A stretch of DNA of 5,777 bases from contig JBAZOP010000132.1 in assembly GCA_041648665.1 (NCBI GenBank), positions 1-5,777 of the forward strand, in the 5' to 3' direction. A model generated the notes under the pieces. That model was not told the DNA's origin, ran no database searches, and worked only from the letters and a program-made list of their open reading frames with translations. Within the stretch, counting starts at the first letter, position 1, and each line of letters opens with the position of its first letter. Shown here piece by piece: positions 1 to 5,777 of the stretch. Source of the stretch: a bacterium (GTDB taxonomy: Bacteria; UBA10199; 2-02-FULL-44-16; JAAZCA01). The position numbers and the translations under genes are program-made.

Positions 1-949
1 GAGCGGTGATTATCTTTTCGAAGACCGTGCGCTCTTCGAGATACATGCCGAGCGACTCAAGGCCGAGGACCTGTTCCTTCGCCAGGAGCCTTATCACCAC
101 CTTCTCCCCGTACATCGTGGGATAGGTCGAGATGCGCATGTCGAGGAGATGGCCGGCCAGCCTGATGCGCACGCGGCCGTCCTGCGGCACCCTGCGCTCG
201 GCTATGTCCATGTTCGCGATGATCTTGATGCGCGTGACGATCGGCAACTGCATCTGCTTGGGGAGTATGATCCTCTCCTCGAGGACTCCGTCTATGCGGT
301 TGCGAATCTTGATGGCGCCCGCCTGCGGCTCGATGTGTATGTCGCTGGCGTTCTCCCTCACCGCCGTGCGCATGATCCTGTTGACCTCGGAGACGATGCG
401 GGCGCCGGACGCTATCTCGCGAAGCCTGTCCGCCACCTCTTCCCCGGTGTCGGCGCCGTACTCCACCACCTCGATCTCGTCGGCCTTCTCATCGGAGGGT
501 TCCACCAGCCTATAGCTCTCCGCCACCAACTTCTCGATCTCGGCCGCCGAGGCAAGCACCGGCTGAATGCGGCACTTGAGCGCGCTGCGGAGGTCGTCCA
601 GAGCGAAGACGTCCAGTGGGTCGGCCATCGCCACCGTGATGGTGTCCTCGATCTTGAAGAGCGGCATGAAGTGATATTTCTTGGCGAGGCTCACGGGCAC
701 CAGTTTGATGACCTCCTGGTCTATCGTATAGTCCTTCAGCGACATGAAAGGGATATTGAGCCGCTGGCTCAGGAACTCGAGGACCTGCTCCTCCGAAATG
801 AAACCCTTCTTGATAAGGACATGCCCGAGGTCGCCGCCGAGGTTCTTGAGGGTCTCCTGGGCAACGGCCAGCTGGTCAGGGCTGATGAGCCCCTCATCCA
901 CCAGCTTCTGTCCGATATTGTCCAGGACCTGGAAACTGACCTGAGCCAT
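1..949 (-). CDS. pilB: GspE/PilB-family type IV pilus assembly (extension) ATPase, N-terminal part; 3' end beyond window
   Basis: Reading the minus strand from ATG at 949 gives 316 uninterrupted codons (MAQVSFQVLDN...) that run off the left edge. Residues about 10-70 form an MshEN/T2SSE-N domain with two related helical repeats (IGQKLVDEGLIS at 12-23; LGHVLIKKGFIS at 41-52). Residues 71-146 are the second half of that domain (KLVP at 82-85; AMADPLD at 107-113). An acidic linker follows (about 148-175), then the N2 domain of secretion ATPases: ASDIHIEP (201-208), RNRIDGVL (216-223), IANMDIAERRVPQDGR (244-259) and STYPTMYGEKVVIRLL (274-289). The window ends before Walker A, so the catalytic half is not visible; full family members are about 550-600 residues. 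An AGGGGG Shine-Dalgarno (955-960, minus) lies 5 nt before the ATG and fixes the start. Family knowledge: these hexameric cytoplasmic ATPases drive pilin polymerisation. PilB is favoured over GspE because of the nearby pilT; a type II secretion GspE remains possible. Confidence 0.93.
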   Translation of the reverse strand, partial: MAQVSFQVLDNIGQKLVDEGLISPDQLAVAQETLKNLGGDLGHVLIKKGFISEEQVLEFLSQRLNIPFMSLKDYTIDQEVIKLVPVSLAKKYHFMPLFKIEDTITVAMADPLDVFALDDLRSALKCRIQPVLASAAEIEKLVAESYRLVEPSDEKADEIEVVEYGADTGEEVADRLREIASGARIVSEVNRIMRTAVRENASDIHIEPQAGAIKIRNRIDGVLEERIILPKQMQLPIVTRIKIIANMDIAERRVPQDGRVRIRLAGHLLDMRISTYPTMYGEKVVIRLLAKEQVLGLESLGMYLEERTVFEKIITA

Positions 950-971
950 CGCATCCCCCTGCAAATATAAA

Positions 972-1000
972 ATCTTAGCAGGCAAGGAGGGTCAGGTCAA
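972..1000 (-). promoter_or_regulatory. Sigma70-type promoter for the pilB-like gene
   Basis: On the minus strand, TTGACC (995-1000) is followed by an exact 17-nt spacer and TAAGAT (972-977). A TG dinucleotide one base upstream of the -10 box makes it an extended -10. Transcription would start near 965, giving a leader of roughly 16 nt that contains the AGGGGG ribosome-binding site at 955-960. The match is 5/6 at both boxes with ideal spacing. It is a sequence match only. Confidence 0.7.
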
Positions 1001-1013
1001 CGCGCTTGGTGAT

Positions 1014-1045
1014 TGGCTTCATCAGGATTCATATGATATAGGGTG
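1014..1045 (+). promoter_or_regulatory. Candidate promoter and ribosome-binding site for the first membrane-protein gene (weak)
   Basis: The 101-bp divergent gap must also serve the rightward genes unless they use a distant promoter. Two overlapping -10-like stretches are visible. TATGAT (1032-1037) sits in an 8-bp palindrome, TCATATGA (1029-1036), but has no good -35 at 16-18 nt. TATAGG (1037-1042) has TTGGCT (1014-1019) exactly 17 nt upstream. Either would start transcription only a few bases before the ATG, leaving a very short leader. AGGG at 1040-1043 is a modest Shine-Dalgarno, 7 nt from the ATG. If transcription starts as close as these boxes imply, that site may not be on the transcript. 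Confidence 0.3.
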
Positions 1046-1050
1046 TCTCG

Positions 1051-2643
1051 ATGCGCCTTCTCGATGACAATCCTCCCTCTGCGCCGGTCTATGCAGCTCC
1101 CATAGCAGCACTGGTAGTGGCCCTGGGCGCCATCATAATCACGGGGTTCGACGTCTGGTGGCAGCTCGCAACAGGATGGGTGATAGTCAATCTCAAGATC
1201 ATCCCAGGCAACGACATATTCTCATTCACCGCCTTCGGAGCGCCCTGGATCAACCACCAGTGGCTCTTCCAGGTGGTCCAGTGGCTGATCTTCGATCACC
1301 TGGGAGAGAGCGGCCTGGTCTTCTTCAAGGCGGCCCTGCTCGGCAGCGGCACATGGCTGGTCTTCCGAACGACCTCATACCTCACATCGTCCAGAGACAT
1401 GGCGCTGTGGAGCGCAATCATATTCCTCTGGGGGGTCTCGTTTCGCGTCATGAACAGGCCGTTCATGGTCGTCATCATCCTGATAGGCGTTTACTGCCTC
1501 ATCATCCACAGATACATAAGGCGCGATACAAAGGCGATATGGCTGCTCCCCCTGCTGCAGGTGATCTGGATCAACTGCCACGGCGGCGGCCTCCTGGGGC
1601 CCGCTTTCGTCCTCGCCTTCGCCGTTGGAGAGACGGTGCAAACACTTCTGCCTTCCGGATTCGGCGGGCCTCCCCCCATCGAAAGGCGCAAGATCGAGAG
1701 GCTGTGGCTCATAGGACTGGCCTGCATCGCCACGAGCCTCATAAACCCCTGGGGAGCGGAAATATTTCAGTATTTCACCGACTTGAAGAAAATGGGGACC
1801 GTGCTCATGTACACGCAGGAATGGTTCCCGCCGCTCAACCCCAAGCTGGACTATTCGATACCACCGTACATCTATATGTTGACCGTGCTCGGCACGTTCG
1901 TCTCTTTTGTGTGCAACGCAAAGAGGGCGCGGCTTTCCTTTCTCTTTGTGTCAGGCTTCACGTCTCTCCTGCTGATCCGCGGACACCGCTTCGGGCCCGA
2001 GATGCTCGTCGCGAATCTCCCGCTGATGTTCATGAATTTCAAGGAAAGCCTCTTGCCCGCGCGCGCGCCCAGACCGCAGCGATCGTGGATCCACGTCTGC
2101 CTGGCCTCCGTCATCGCGGCGCTGGTGCTGATATTCGGGGTGCCCATCTCGATGGTAGACAAACCCATCGTGAGGATGGGGCTGGGGGCGCCCGCCTTTT
2201 CAGCGCCCACGCACCTGGTGGATTTTCTGGAATACCATAACATCAGGGGCAGGGTCTTCAACGACATGGGCCTGGGCGCATACATGATCTTCAGGCGCTG
2301 GCCGAGAGAGCGGGTCTTCATCGACGGCCGCACGCCGGTATACGGCGACGAGTTCTTCAAGGAGTTCATCGAGGCATCAAACAACTCGCGCAACTTCGAC
2401 GAAACCATGGAGCGTTACGACATCGACTACCTCGTCTTCAACAGGATCAATCTCTGGGGAAGCCGCCACATGCACAAGTACCTCTGGGAGAGCAAGAAGT
2501 GGCGCCTCATTTACGCCATGGAGGACGGGCTGATCTACCTCAAGGACGTGCCCAAGTTCGAAAAACTAATCAAAAAGTTCGGCATCAAGAGGAATCCCCT
2601 CATCGAAGAGATGGAGCGGATGGAGAAGGCCGGAATCAAATGA
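1051..2643 (+). CDS. Polytopic membrane protein, GT-C glycosyltransferase-like family, paralogue 1 (530 aa)
   Basis: About ten hydrophobic segments (roughly 15-33, 87-106, 117-131, 138-153, 163-174, 181-200, 218-231, 270-288, 295-309, 346-366) are followed by a soluble C-terminal domain (about 385-530). The loop after the first segment has FDVWWQL (33-39), DIFSFT (55-60) and PWINHQWLF (65-73). Further landmarks are WINCHGGGLLGP (173-184), NPWG (232-235), RGHRF (310-314), VFNDMGLGAYM (402-412), VFIDGR (422-427) and YGD (431-433). From memory, these patterns fit a large uncharacterised family of bacterial membrane proteins related in layout to GT-C glycosyltransferases, which carry catalytic acidic residues in the first periplasmic loop. 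No enzyme activity or substrate can be read directly. The start is secure upstream because an in-frame TAG lies at 1039-1041. Compared with its neighbour it has Gln at 38 and 70 instead of His and Glu. It overlaps the next gene by 4 bp, so the two are probably co-translated. Confidence 0.88.
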   Translation: MRLLDDNPPSAPVYAAPIAALVVALGAIIITGFDVWWQLATGWVIVNLKIIPGNDIFSFTAFGAPWINHQWLFQVVQWLIFDHLGESGLVFFKAALLGSGTWLVFRTTSYLTSSRDMALWSAIIFLWGVSFRVMNRPFMVVIILIGVYCLIIHRYIRRDTKAIWLLPLLQVIWINCHGGGLLGPAFVLAFAVGETVQTLLPSGFGGPPPIERRKIERLWLIGLACIATSLINPWGAEIFQYFTDLKKMGTVLMYTQEWFPPLNPKLDYSIPPYIYMLTVLGTFVSFVCNAKRARLSFLFVSGFTSLLLIRGHRFGPEMLVANLPLMFMNFKESLLPARAPRPQRSWIHVCLASVIAALVLIFGVPISMVDKPIVRMGLGAPAFSAPTHLVDFLEYHNIRGRVFNDMGLGAYMIFRRWPRERVFIDGRTPVYGDEFFKEFIEASNNSRNFDETMERYDIDYLVFNRINLWGSRHMHKYLWESKKWRLIYAMEDGLIYLKDVPKFEKLIKKFGIKRNPLIEEMERMEKAGIK

Positions 2644-4244
2644 AACGAGAAAGCTACTTCAGAGCGCACAGGCCTTCCGTCGTCATCTGCCTCGCCTCCC
2701 TCTTCGGATTTTTGATCTCCGCGAGCGCGGTCGAGATAGCGGGGTTCGACCTGTGGTGGCACCTGGCCATCGGCCGCGCCATGTCGATGCTGGGACAGAT
2801 ATTGCGATACGACCTGTTTTCTTACACCGCCTTCGGCGCGCCGTGGGTGAACCAGGAGTGGCTCTTCCAGCTCCTCCAATGGCGTCTGTTCGATCTTGCG
2901 GGGACCGACGGGCTGATAGCGGTCAGGGTCCTCATGGCCGCCGCGATATCACTGCTGCTCTTTCGCACGATAGACTTCCTCTCGCGTTCCAGGAACCTGG
3001 CTATCTGGGGCGCAGTGCTGTTCATCTGGTCAAGCTCTTACAGGATGATGGATCGGCCGTTCTTCCTCGGCATGCTCTTCCTCGCCGCATTCTGCCTCGT
3101 GCTCCACAGATACGTCCGGGACGGGACGCGCGCGATATGGGCGCTGCCGCTGTTGCAGGTGCTCTGGATCAACTGCCACGGCGGCGGCCTCCTCGGCCCC
3201 ATGATCCTCTTTGCGTTCGCCTTCGGCGAGACCATGCAGGCGCTGCTTCGACAGAGGCTGGGCGGCCCCGAGCCTCTCGGTTGGGCGAAGATCAGGGCGC
3301 TATGGCTCGTCGGGTTTGCCTCGCTGGCCGCTTGCGCGCTGAATCCGTGGGGCATCGACATATTCCCGCTCTATCTGGAGCTGAACAGGGCGACCACCAT
3401 CCTCAGTTTCACGGACGAATGGCTCCCCCTGCTCCACCCTGAGCTGGACATGATAGTGCCTCCCGCCATCGCCCTGGCCGTCGCGGCCGCGTCCCTGGCC
3501 TCGTTCGCTGCAAATGCCAGCAGGATAAGGTTCTCCAGCCTGATGCTCGCGGCCGGCACGATGTTCCTGCTGGCCAGGGGTCATCGGTTCGTGCCGGAGA
3601 TGACGCTGGTCAACCTCCCCCTCATGATGCAGAACTTCGCCGAGCTGCGGAGAAAACCGGGACAGGCATCGAACGTCGCATGCTGGATCAACGTCGCCGC
3701 CGCGTTCGCGATATCCGCCATGACGCTCGCCTTCGGCATCCCGATGAAGTTCGAGCACAGGCTCTGGAGCAGGCCCGGCCGCGGAGTCGCCTATTACAGC
3801 GCCCCCGCGAACCTCATCAAGTTTCTCGACGAGTACGGCATCAAGGGCCGCGTGTTGAACGACATGGGCCTGGGCGGCTACCTCATGCTCACGAGGTGGC
3901 CCGGGGAGAGGGTCTTCATCGACGGCCGCACGCCGATATACGGCGACTCCTTCTTCAAGGAATTCATCGAGGCGTTCAGGAACAGCAGGAATTTCGAAGA
4001 GCTGATCAGGAAATACGACATAGATTACATCCTCTTGCCGGGCTACAGGGCGTGGGACCAGGGCCTGCTCCACAAATACCTCTGGGGCCATCCGGAATGG
4101 CGGCTCGTCTTCGGGACCAACGAGGGGTTCGTCTATCTCAGAGACAGGCCGAAATTCAAAAAGCTCATCCAGGAGCTCGCGCTCGACAAGAATCCCGCCA
4201 TCGAGATGATAGAGAGGGTGGAGAAAGGGATCGATCGTCTTTAG
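2640..4244 (+). CDS. Polytopic membrane protein, GT-C glycosyltransferase-like family, paralogue 2 (534 aa)
   Basis: This is homologous end to end with the preceding protein. The first loop carries FDLWWHL (36-42), DLFSYT (58-63) and PWVNQEWLF (68-76). Then come WINCHGGGLLGP (176-187), NPWG (235-238), RGHRF (313-317), LNDMGLGGYLM (406-416), VFIDGR (425-430) and YGD (434-436). Hydrophobic segments match paralogue 1 in order, ending near 350-367, with a soluble tail of about 165 residues. The chosen ATG (2640-2642) overlaps the upstream TGA as ATGA, with GGAGAAGG (2622-2629) 10 nt upstream. The frame stays open upstream to 2499, but that stretch lies inside paralogue 1, lacks a signal or membrane segment, and reads as an out-of-frame shadow. 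This copy keeps the His and Glu that I associate with the family consensus, so it is the better candidate for an active enzyme. A role in glycan transfer onto envelope components or pilin is inference from architecture and position. Confidence 0.88.
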   Translation: MKRESYFRAHRPSVVICLASLFGFLISASAVEIAGFDLWWHLAIGRAMSMLGQILRYDLFSYTAFGAPWVNQEWLFQLLQWRLFDLAGTDGLIAVRVLMAAAISLLLFRTIDFLSRSRNLAIWGAVLFIWSSSYRMMDRPFFLGMLFLAAFCLVLHRYVRDGTRAIWALPLLQVLWINCHGGGLLGPMILFAFAFGETMQALLRQRLGGPEPLGWAKIRALWLVGFASLAACALNPWGIDIFPLYLELNRATTILSFTDEWLPLLHPELDMIVPPAIALAVAAASLASFAANASRIRFSSLMLAAGTMFLLARGHRFVPEMTLVNLPLMMQNFAELRRKPGQASNVACWINVAAAFAISAMTLAFGIPMKFEHRLWSRPGRGVAYYSAPANLIKFLDEYGIKGRVLNDMGLGGYLMLTRWPGERVFIDGRTPIYGDSFFKEFIEAFRNSRNFEELIRKYDIDYILLPGYRAWDQGLLHKYLWGHPEWRLVFGTNEGFVYLRDRPKFKKLIQELALDKNPAIEMIERVEKGIDRL

Positions 4245-4245
4245 C

Positions 4246-4272
4246 TTGATTACTTTATACCCTTCATATACT
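4246..4272 (+). promoter_or_regulatory. Possible promoter for pilT
   Basis: In the 63-bp gap before pilT, TTGATT (4246-4251) and TATACT (4267-4272) resemble -35 and -10 boxes. Each is one or two bases off consensus, but the 15-nt spacer is short. Transcription would begin near 4279, leaving a leader of about 30 nt. No terminator hairpin is visible in the gap, so read-through from the membrane-protein pair is equally possible. Confidence 0.35.
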
Positions 4273-4294
4273 TTTCACAGCCGGACGGATACCC

Positions 4295-4301
4295 AGGGAG
4301 G
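4295..4301 (+). promoter_or_regulatory. Ribosome-binding site of pilT
   Basis: AGGGAGG lies 6 nt before the ATG at 4308. It is a strong Shine-Dalgarno match and settles the start, which also gives the expected PilT N-terminus. Confidence 0.75.
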
Positions 4302-4307
4302 CTCACG

Positions 4308-5366
4308 ATGTCGCTAGAACTCACCGATCTGCTCACCGAGGCAATATCCAGGAACGCAAGCGACCTGCACATAAACACCGGCGTCCCTCCTGCGTTCCGC
4401 ATCGACGGCACCCTGGTGCCGGCCTCCGACAAACCGCTCACCGCAGAGCACGCCAAGGAGATATGTTTCCAGTGCCTGAGCCAGGAACAGGTCATGAAGC
4501 TGGACTCGCAGAGGACCATCGACCTCGCATTCAGCGTCGGCGAGCGATCGAGGGTCCGCGCCAACCTGTTCTATTCGCTCGACACGATCGCCGGCGCCTT
4601 TCGAGTCATTCCGTTCATCATACCCGAGCCCGAAGAGCTCGGCCTGCACGACTGCATGTTGAAGATAACCGAAAAAGCGAGGGGCCTCGTCCTCGTGACG
4701 GGGGTCACCGGCAGCGGCAAGTCCACCAGCCTCGCCGCCATGATCGAGCGGATAAACCGCACCCGGCACGACCACATAATAACGATAGAGGACCCGATCG
4801 AATACATCTATACGCAGAAGAACTGCATCATAAACCAGCGCGAGATCGGCCAGGACACCTCCTCATTCCAGAGCGCCCTGAAATACGCGCTCCGCGAAGA
4901 CCCGGACGTGGTGCTCGTGGGCGAGATGCGCGATCTGGAGACGATCCAGAACGCGATCACCATCGCCGAGACGGGACATCTCGTATTCGCGACTTTGCAC
5001 ACCAACACTGCGGTCCAGACCGTGGACCGCATAATCGACGTCTTCCCGCCCCACCAGCAGCCGCAGGTGAGGACGCAGCTCTCATTCATCCTGGAGGGGA
5101 TATTCTGCCAACAGCTCATTCCCCGAATCGGCGGCGGCCGAGCGCTCGCGGTGGAGGCCCTTCTGCCCAACTCCGGCATGCGCAACATGATCCGCGAAGG
5201 CAAGACCCACCAGATCCCGGCGCAGATGCAGGTGGGACAGAAGGAAACCGAGATGTTCACCATGGATCAGTCCCTGGCCGGACTCGTGAAGAAGGGCTTG
5301 ATCGAAGAAAAGGAAGCGCGCCGCAAATCCGTGGACGTGAACGACTTCAACGCAGCCCTTCGCTGA
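4308..5366 (+). CDS. pilT: Type IV pilus retraction ATPase PilT (352 aa)
   Basis: A complete PilT. The N-terminal PAS-like domain contains ASDLHINTGVPPAFRIDG (17-34). The RecA-like ATPase core has all family boxes: Walker A GVTGSGKS (132-139, nt 4701-4724), Asp box TIEDPIEY (159-166, E161/D162), Walker B VVLVGEMRD (201-209, E206) and His box TGHLVFATLHTNTA (222-235, H224 and H231). The PilT-specific motif usually written AIRNLIRE appears as GMRNMIREGK (290-299), which separates it from PilB/GspE. Length is normal for the family. In known systems PilT is a hexameric cytoplasmic motor that depolymerises pilin, driving twitching, DNA uptake and surface sensing. No key residue is missing, so it should be active. 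It lies 63 bp after the membrane-protein pair on the same strand, and a PilB-like gene is divergent 3.4 kb upstream. Confidence 0.97.
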   Translation: MSLELTDLLTEAISRNASDLHINTGVPPAFRIDGTLVPASDKPLTAEHAKEICFQCLSQEQVMKLDSQRTIDLAFSVGERSRVRANLFYSLDTIAGAFRVIPFIIPEPEELGLHDCMLKITEKARGLVLVTGVTGSGKSTSLAAMIERINRTRHDHIITIEDPIEYIYTQKNCIINQREIGQDTSSFQSALKYALREDPDVVLVGEMRDLETIQNAITIAETGHLVFATLHTNTAVQTVDRIIDVFPPHQQPQVRTQLSFILEGIFCQQLIPRIGGGRALAVEALLPNSGMRNMIREGKTHQIPAQMQVGQKETEMFTMDQSLAGLVKKGLIEEKEARRKSVDVNDFNAALR

Positions 5367-5403
5367 CAGTGCATTAGTCCGGTTTTGCAAAGTAAATCAG
5401 CCC

Positions 5404-5433
5404 TTTACAACCCTTCAGGCTTTCTGCTAGTGT
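5404..5433 (+). promoter_or_regulatory. Candidate promoter for the yebC-like gene
   Basis: TTTACA (5404-5409), an 18-nt spacer and TAGTGT (5428-5433), with a TG one base upstream (extended -10: TGCTAGTGT), form a plausible sigma70-type promoter in the AT-richer gap after pilT. The -10 box itself matches only 3 of 6 consensus bases, so the call rests on the -35 and the extended element. A start near 5440 would give a leader of about 56 nt. I see no convincing terminator hairpin between the pilT stop and this point. Confidence 0.4.
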
Positions 5434-5457
5434 CTGCGCCGTTAAAACTCCCTCATC

Positions 5458-5475
5458 ACTTACGCTACTTACGCT
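5458..5475 (+). repeat. Perfect 9-bp tandem repeat in the yebC leader
   Basis: ACTTACGCT occurs twice in direct succession (5458-5466 and 5467-5475), ending 8 bp before the Shine-Dalgarno of the next gene. It could be a small tandem duplication, a direct-repeat binding site or chance. No partner copy was noticed elsewhere in the window. Confidence 0.6.
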
Positions 5476-5482
5476 AAAGAAA

Positions 5483-5487
5483 AGGAG
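5483..5487 (+). promoter_or_regulatory. Ribosome-binding site of the yebC-like gene
   Basis: AGGAG lies 8 nt before the ATG at 5496, a standard strength and spacing. It supports that ATG, which also yields the canonical MSGHNKW N-terminus. Confidence 0.7.
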
Positions 5488-5495
5488 CAAGCTGC

Positions 5496-5777
5496 ATGTC
5501 AGGTCACAATAAATGGTCTTCCATAAAACACAAAAAGGGGGCCGCGGATGCCAAACGAGGCAAGCTCTTCTCGAAGTTCATCAAGGAGATCACGATTGCC
5601 GCACGGATCGGGGGCGGTGATCCGGATCACAACCCCAGGCTTCGCACTATTCTTGACAAGGCGCGTGCAGCCAATATGCCCAATGACAACGTCGCCCGCG
5701 CAATCAAAAAGGGAACGGGAGAGCTCGAGGGCTCAACCTACGAAGAGATAACCTTCGAGGGATACGGCCCCAGCGGC
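5496..5777 (+). CDS. yebC: YebC/PmpR/TACO1-family protein, N-terminal 94 codons; 3' end beyond window
   Basis: The translation opens with the family signature MSGHNKWSSIKHKKGAADAK (1-20). It continues with RGKLFSKFIKEITIAAR (21-37), GGGDPDHNPRLR (39-50), ANMPNDNVARAIKKGTG (59-75) and YEEITFEGYGPSG (82-94), all hallmarks of YebC domain 1 and the start of domain 2. The family is usually about 240-250 residues, so roughly the first 40% is present, without frame damage. YebC proteins were long annotated as DNA-binding transcriptional regulators. The mitochondrial homologue TACO1 and more recent bacterial work point to a translation role at difficult, proline-rich stretches; which applies here cannot be told from sequence. 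The gene has its own leader and probably its own promoter. In many bacteria yebC precedes ruvC-ruvA-ruvB, which would lie beyond the right edge. Confidence 0.96.
   Translation, partial: MSGHNKWSSIKHKKGAADAKRGKLFSKFIKEITIAARIGGGDPDHNPRLRTILDKARAANMPNDNVARAIKKGTGELEGSTYEEITFEGYGPSG

Larger units (their letters stand above)
1051..4244 (+). repeat. Diverged tandem gene duplication (two copies of about 1.6 kb)
   Basis: The two adjacent genes encode proteins of 530 and 534 aa that align along their whole length, including matching C-terminal tails (KFEKLIKKF... against KFKKLIQEL...). In one C-terminal stretch (residues 420-463 against 423-466), 32 of 44 positions are identical by direct count. DNA identity is mostly eroded, so the duplication is old. 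Exceptions are short islands: 1565-1595 equals 3163-3193 (31 nt), and 2312-2349 matches 3910-3947 with one mismatch in 38. Confidence 0.85.

Noticed and set aside
149..970. Long plus-strand open frame (273 codons) opposite the PilB-like gene
   Set aside because: The antisense frame encodes an unmistakable MshEN plus secretion-ATPase N2 domain. The plus frame is a high-GC shadow with no recognisable domain.
1158..2240. Plus-strand 360-codon frame within the first membrane-protein gene
   Set aside because: Its composition is Arg/Pro/His-rich and it has no domain features. The overlapping frame has membrane segments and a paralogue.
2499..2639. Upstream extension of the second membrane protein from an ATG at 2499
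   Set aside because: It would overlap the first gene by about 145 bp. The added residues are Arg/Gly/His-rich out-of-frame sequence, and homology with paralogue 1 begins only after the 2640 start.
3300..4091. Minus-strand 263-codon frame opposite the second membrane-protein gene
   Set aside because: It is antisense to a clearly conserved coding frame. The translation is low-complexity and charged, with no recognisable motif.
4464..4475. CxxC pair (C53, C56) in the N-terminal domain of PilT as a possible metal or redox site
   Set aside because: There is no second Cys/His pair nearby, and single cysteines occur in this region of PilT homologues as I recall them, so it is probably coincidental.
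4463..5377. Plus-strand 304-codon frame overlapping pilT
   Set aside because: It is an out-of-frame shadow of a canonical PilT, with strongly Arg/Pro-biased translation.
5367..5440. Rho-independent terminator after pilT
   Set aside because: Only very short GC complementarity (GGC...GCC around 5418-5440) could be found, with no following T-run.
5548..5751. Plus-strand 67-codon frame inside yebC
   Set aside because: It is a Ser/Arg-rich shadow of the conserved YebC reading frame.

Overview
The window is GC-rich, tightly packed bacterial DNA with five protein-coding genes, two of them cut by the window edges. The gene families point to a Gram-negative with type IV pili. ATA (Ile) and AGG (Arg) codons are common in every gene despite the high GC. 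Together with the family mix, this fits a deltaproteobacterial or Myxococcota/Bdellovibrionota-like lineage, perhaps an uncultured one. That placement is an impression from protein style, not a measured result.

Layout: (1) 1-949, minus strand: the N-terminal 316 codons of a GspE/PilB-family assembly ATPase, running off the left edge before its Walker A motif. (2) 950-1050: a 101-bp divergent intergenic region with a convincing sigma70-type promoter facing the ATPase gene and a weaker candidate facing right. (3) 1051-2643 and 2640-4244, plus strand: two tandem, full-length, homologous polytopic membrane proteins joined by a 4-bp ATGA overlap. They look like the uncharacterised GT-C-glycosyltransferase-like family with an N-terminal D-x-W-W-H loop and a C-terminal V-F-I-D-G-R module. 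(4) 4308-5366, plus strand: a complete, canonical pilT (twitching-motility retraction ATPase). (5) 5367-5495: an AT-richer gap with a candidate promoter and a 9-bp tandem repeat. (6) 5496-5777, plus strand: the first 94 codons of a YebC/TACO1-family protein, cut by the right edge.

How the genes fit together: PilB-type ATPases power pilus extension and PilT powers retraction, so the two membrane proteins sit between the two opposing pilus motors. A role for them in surface glycosylation or envelope glycan/lipid-linked sugar handling, possibly of pilin, is inferred from the GT-C-like architecture and the location only. The first paralogue has glutamine at two loop positions where the second has His and Glu, which suggests divided or lost catalytic roles. 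yebC appears to begin a separate transcription unit; in many bacteria it precedes ruvCAB, which would lie beyond the right edge.
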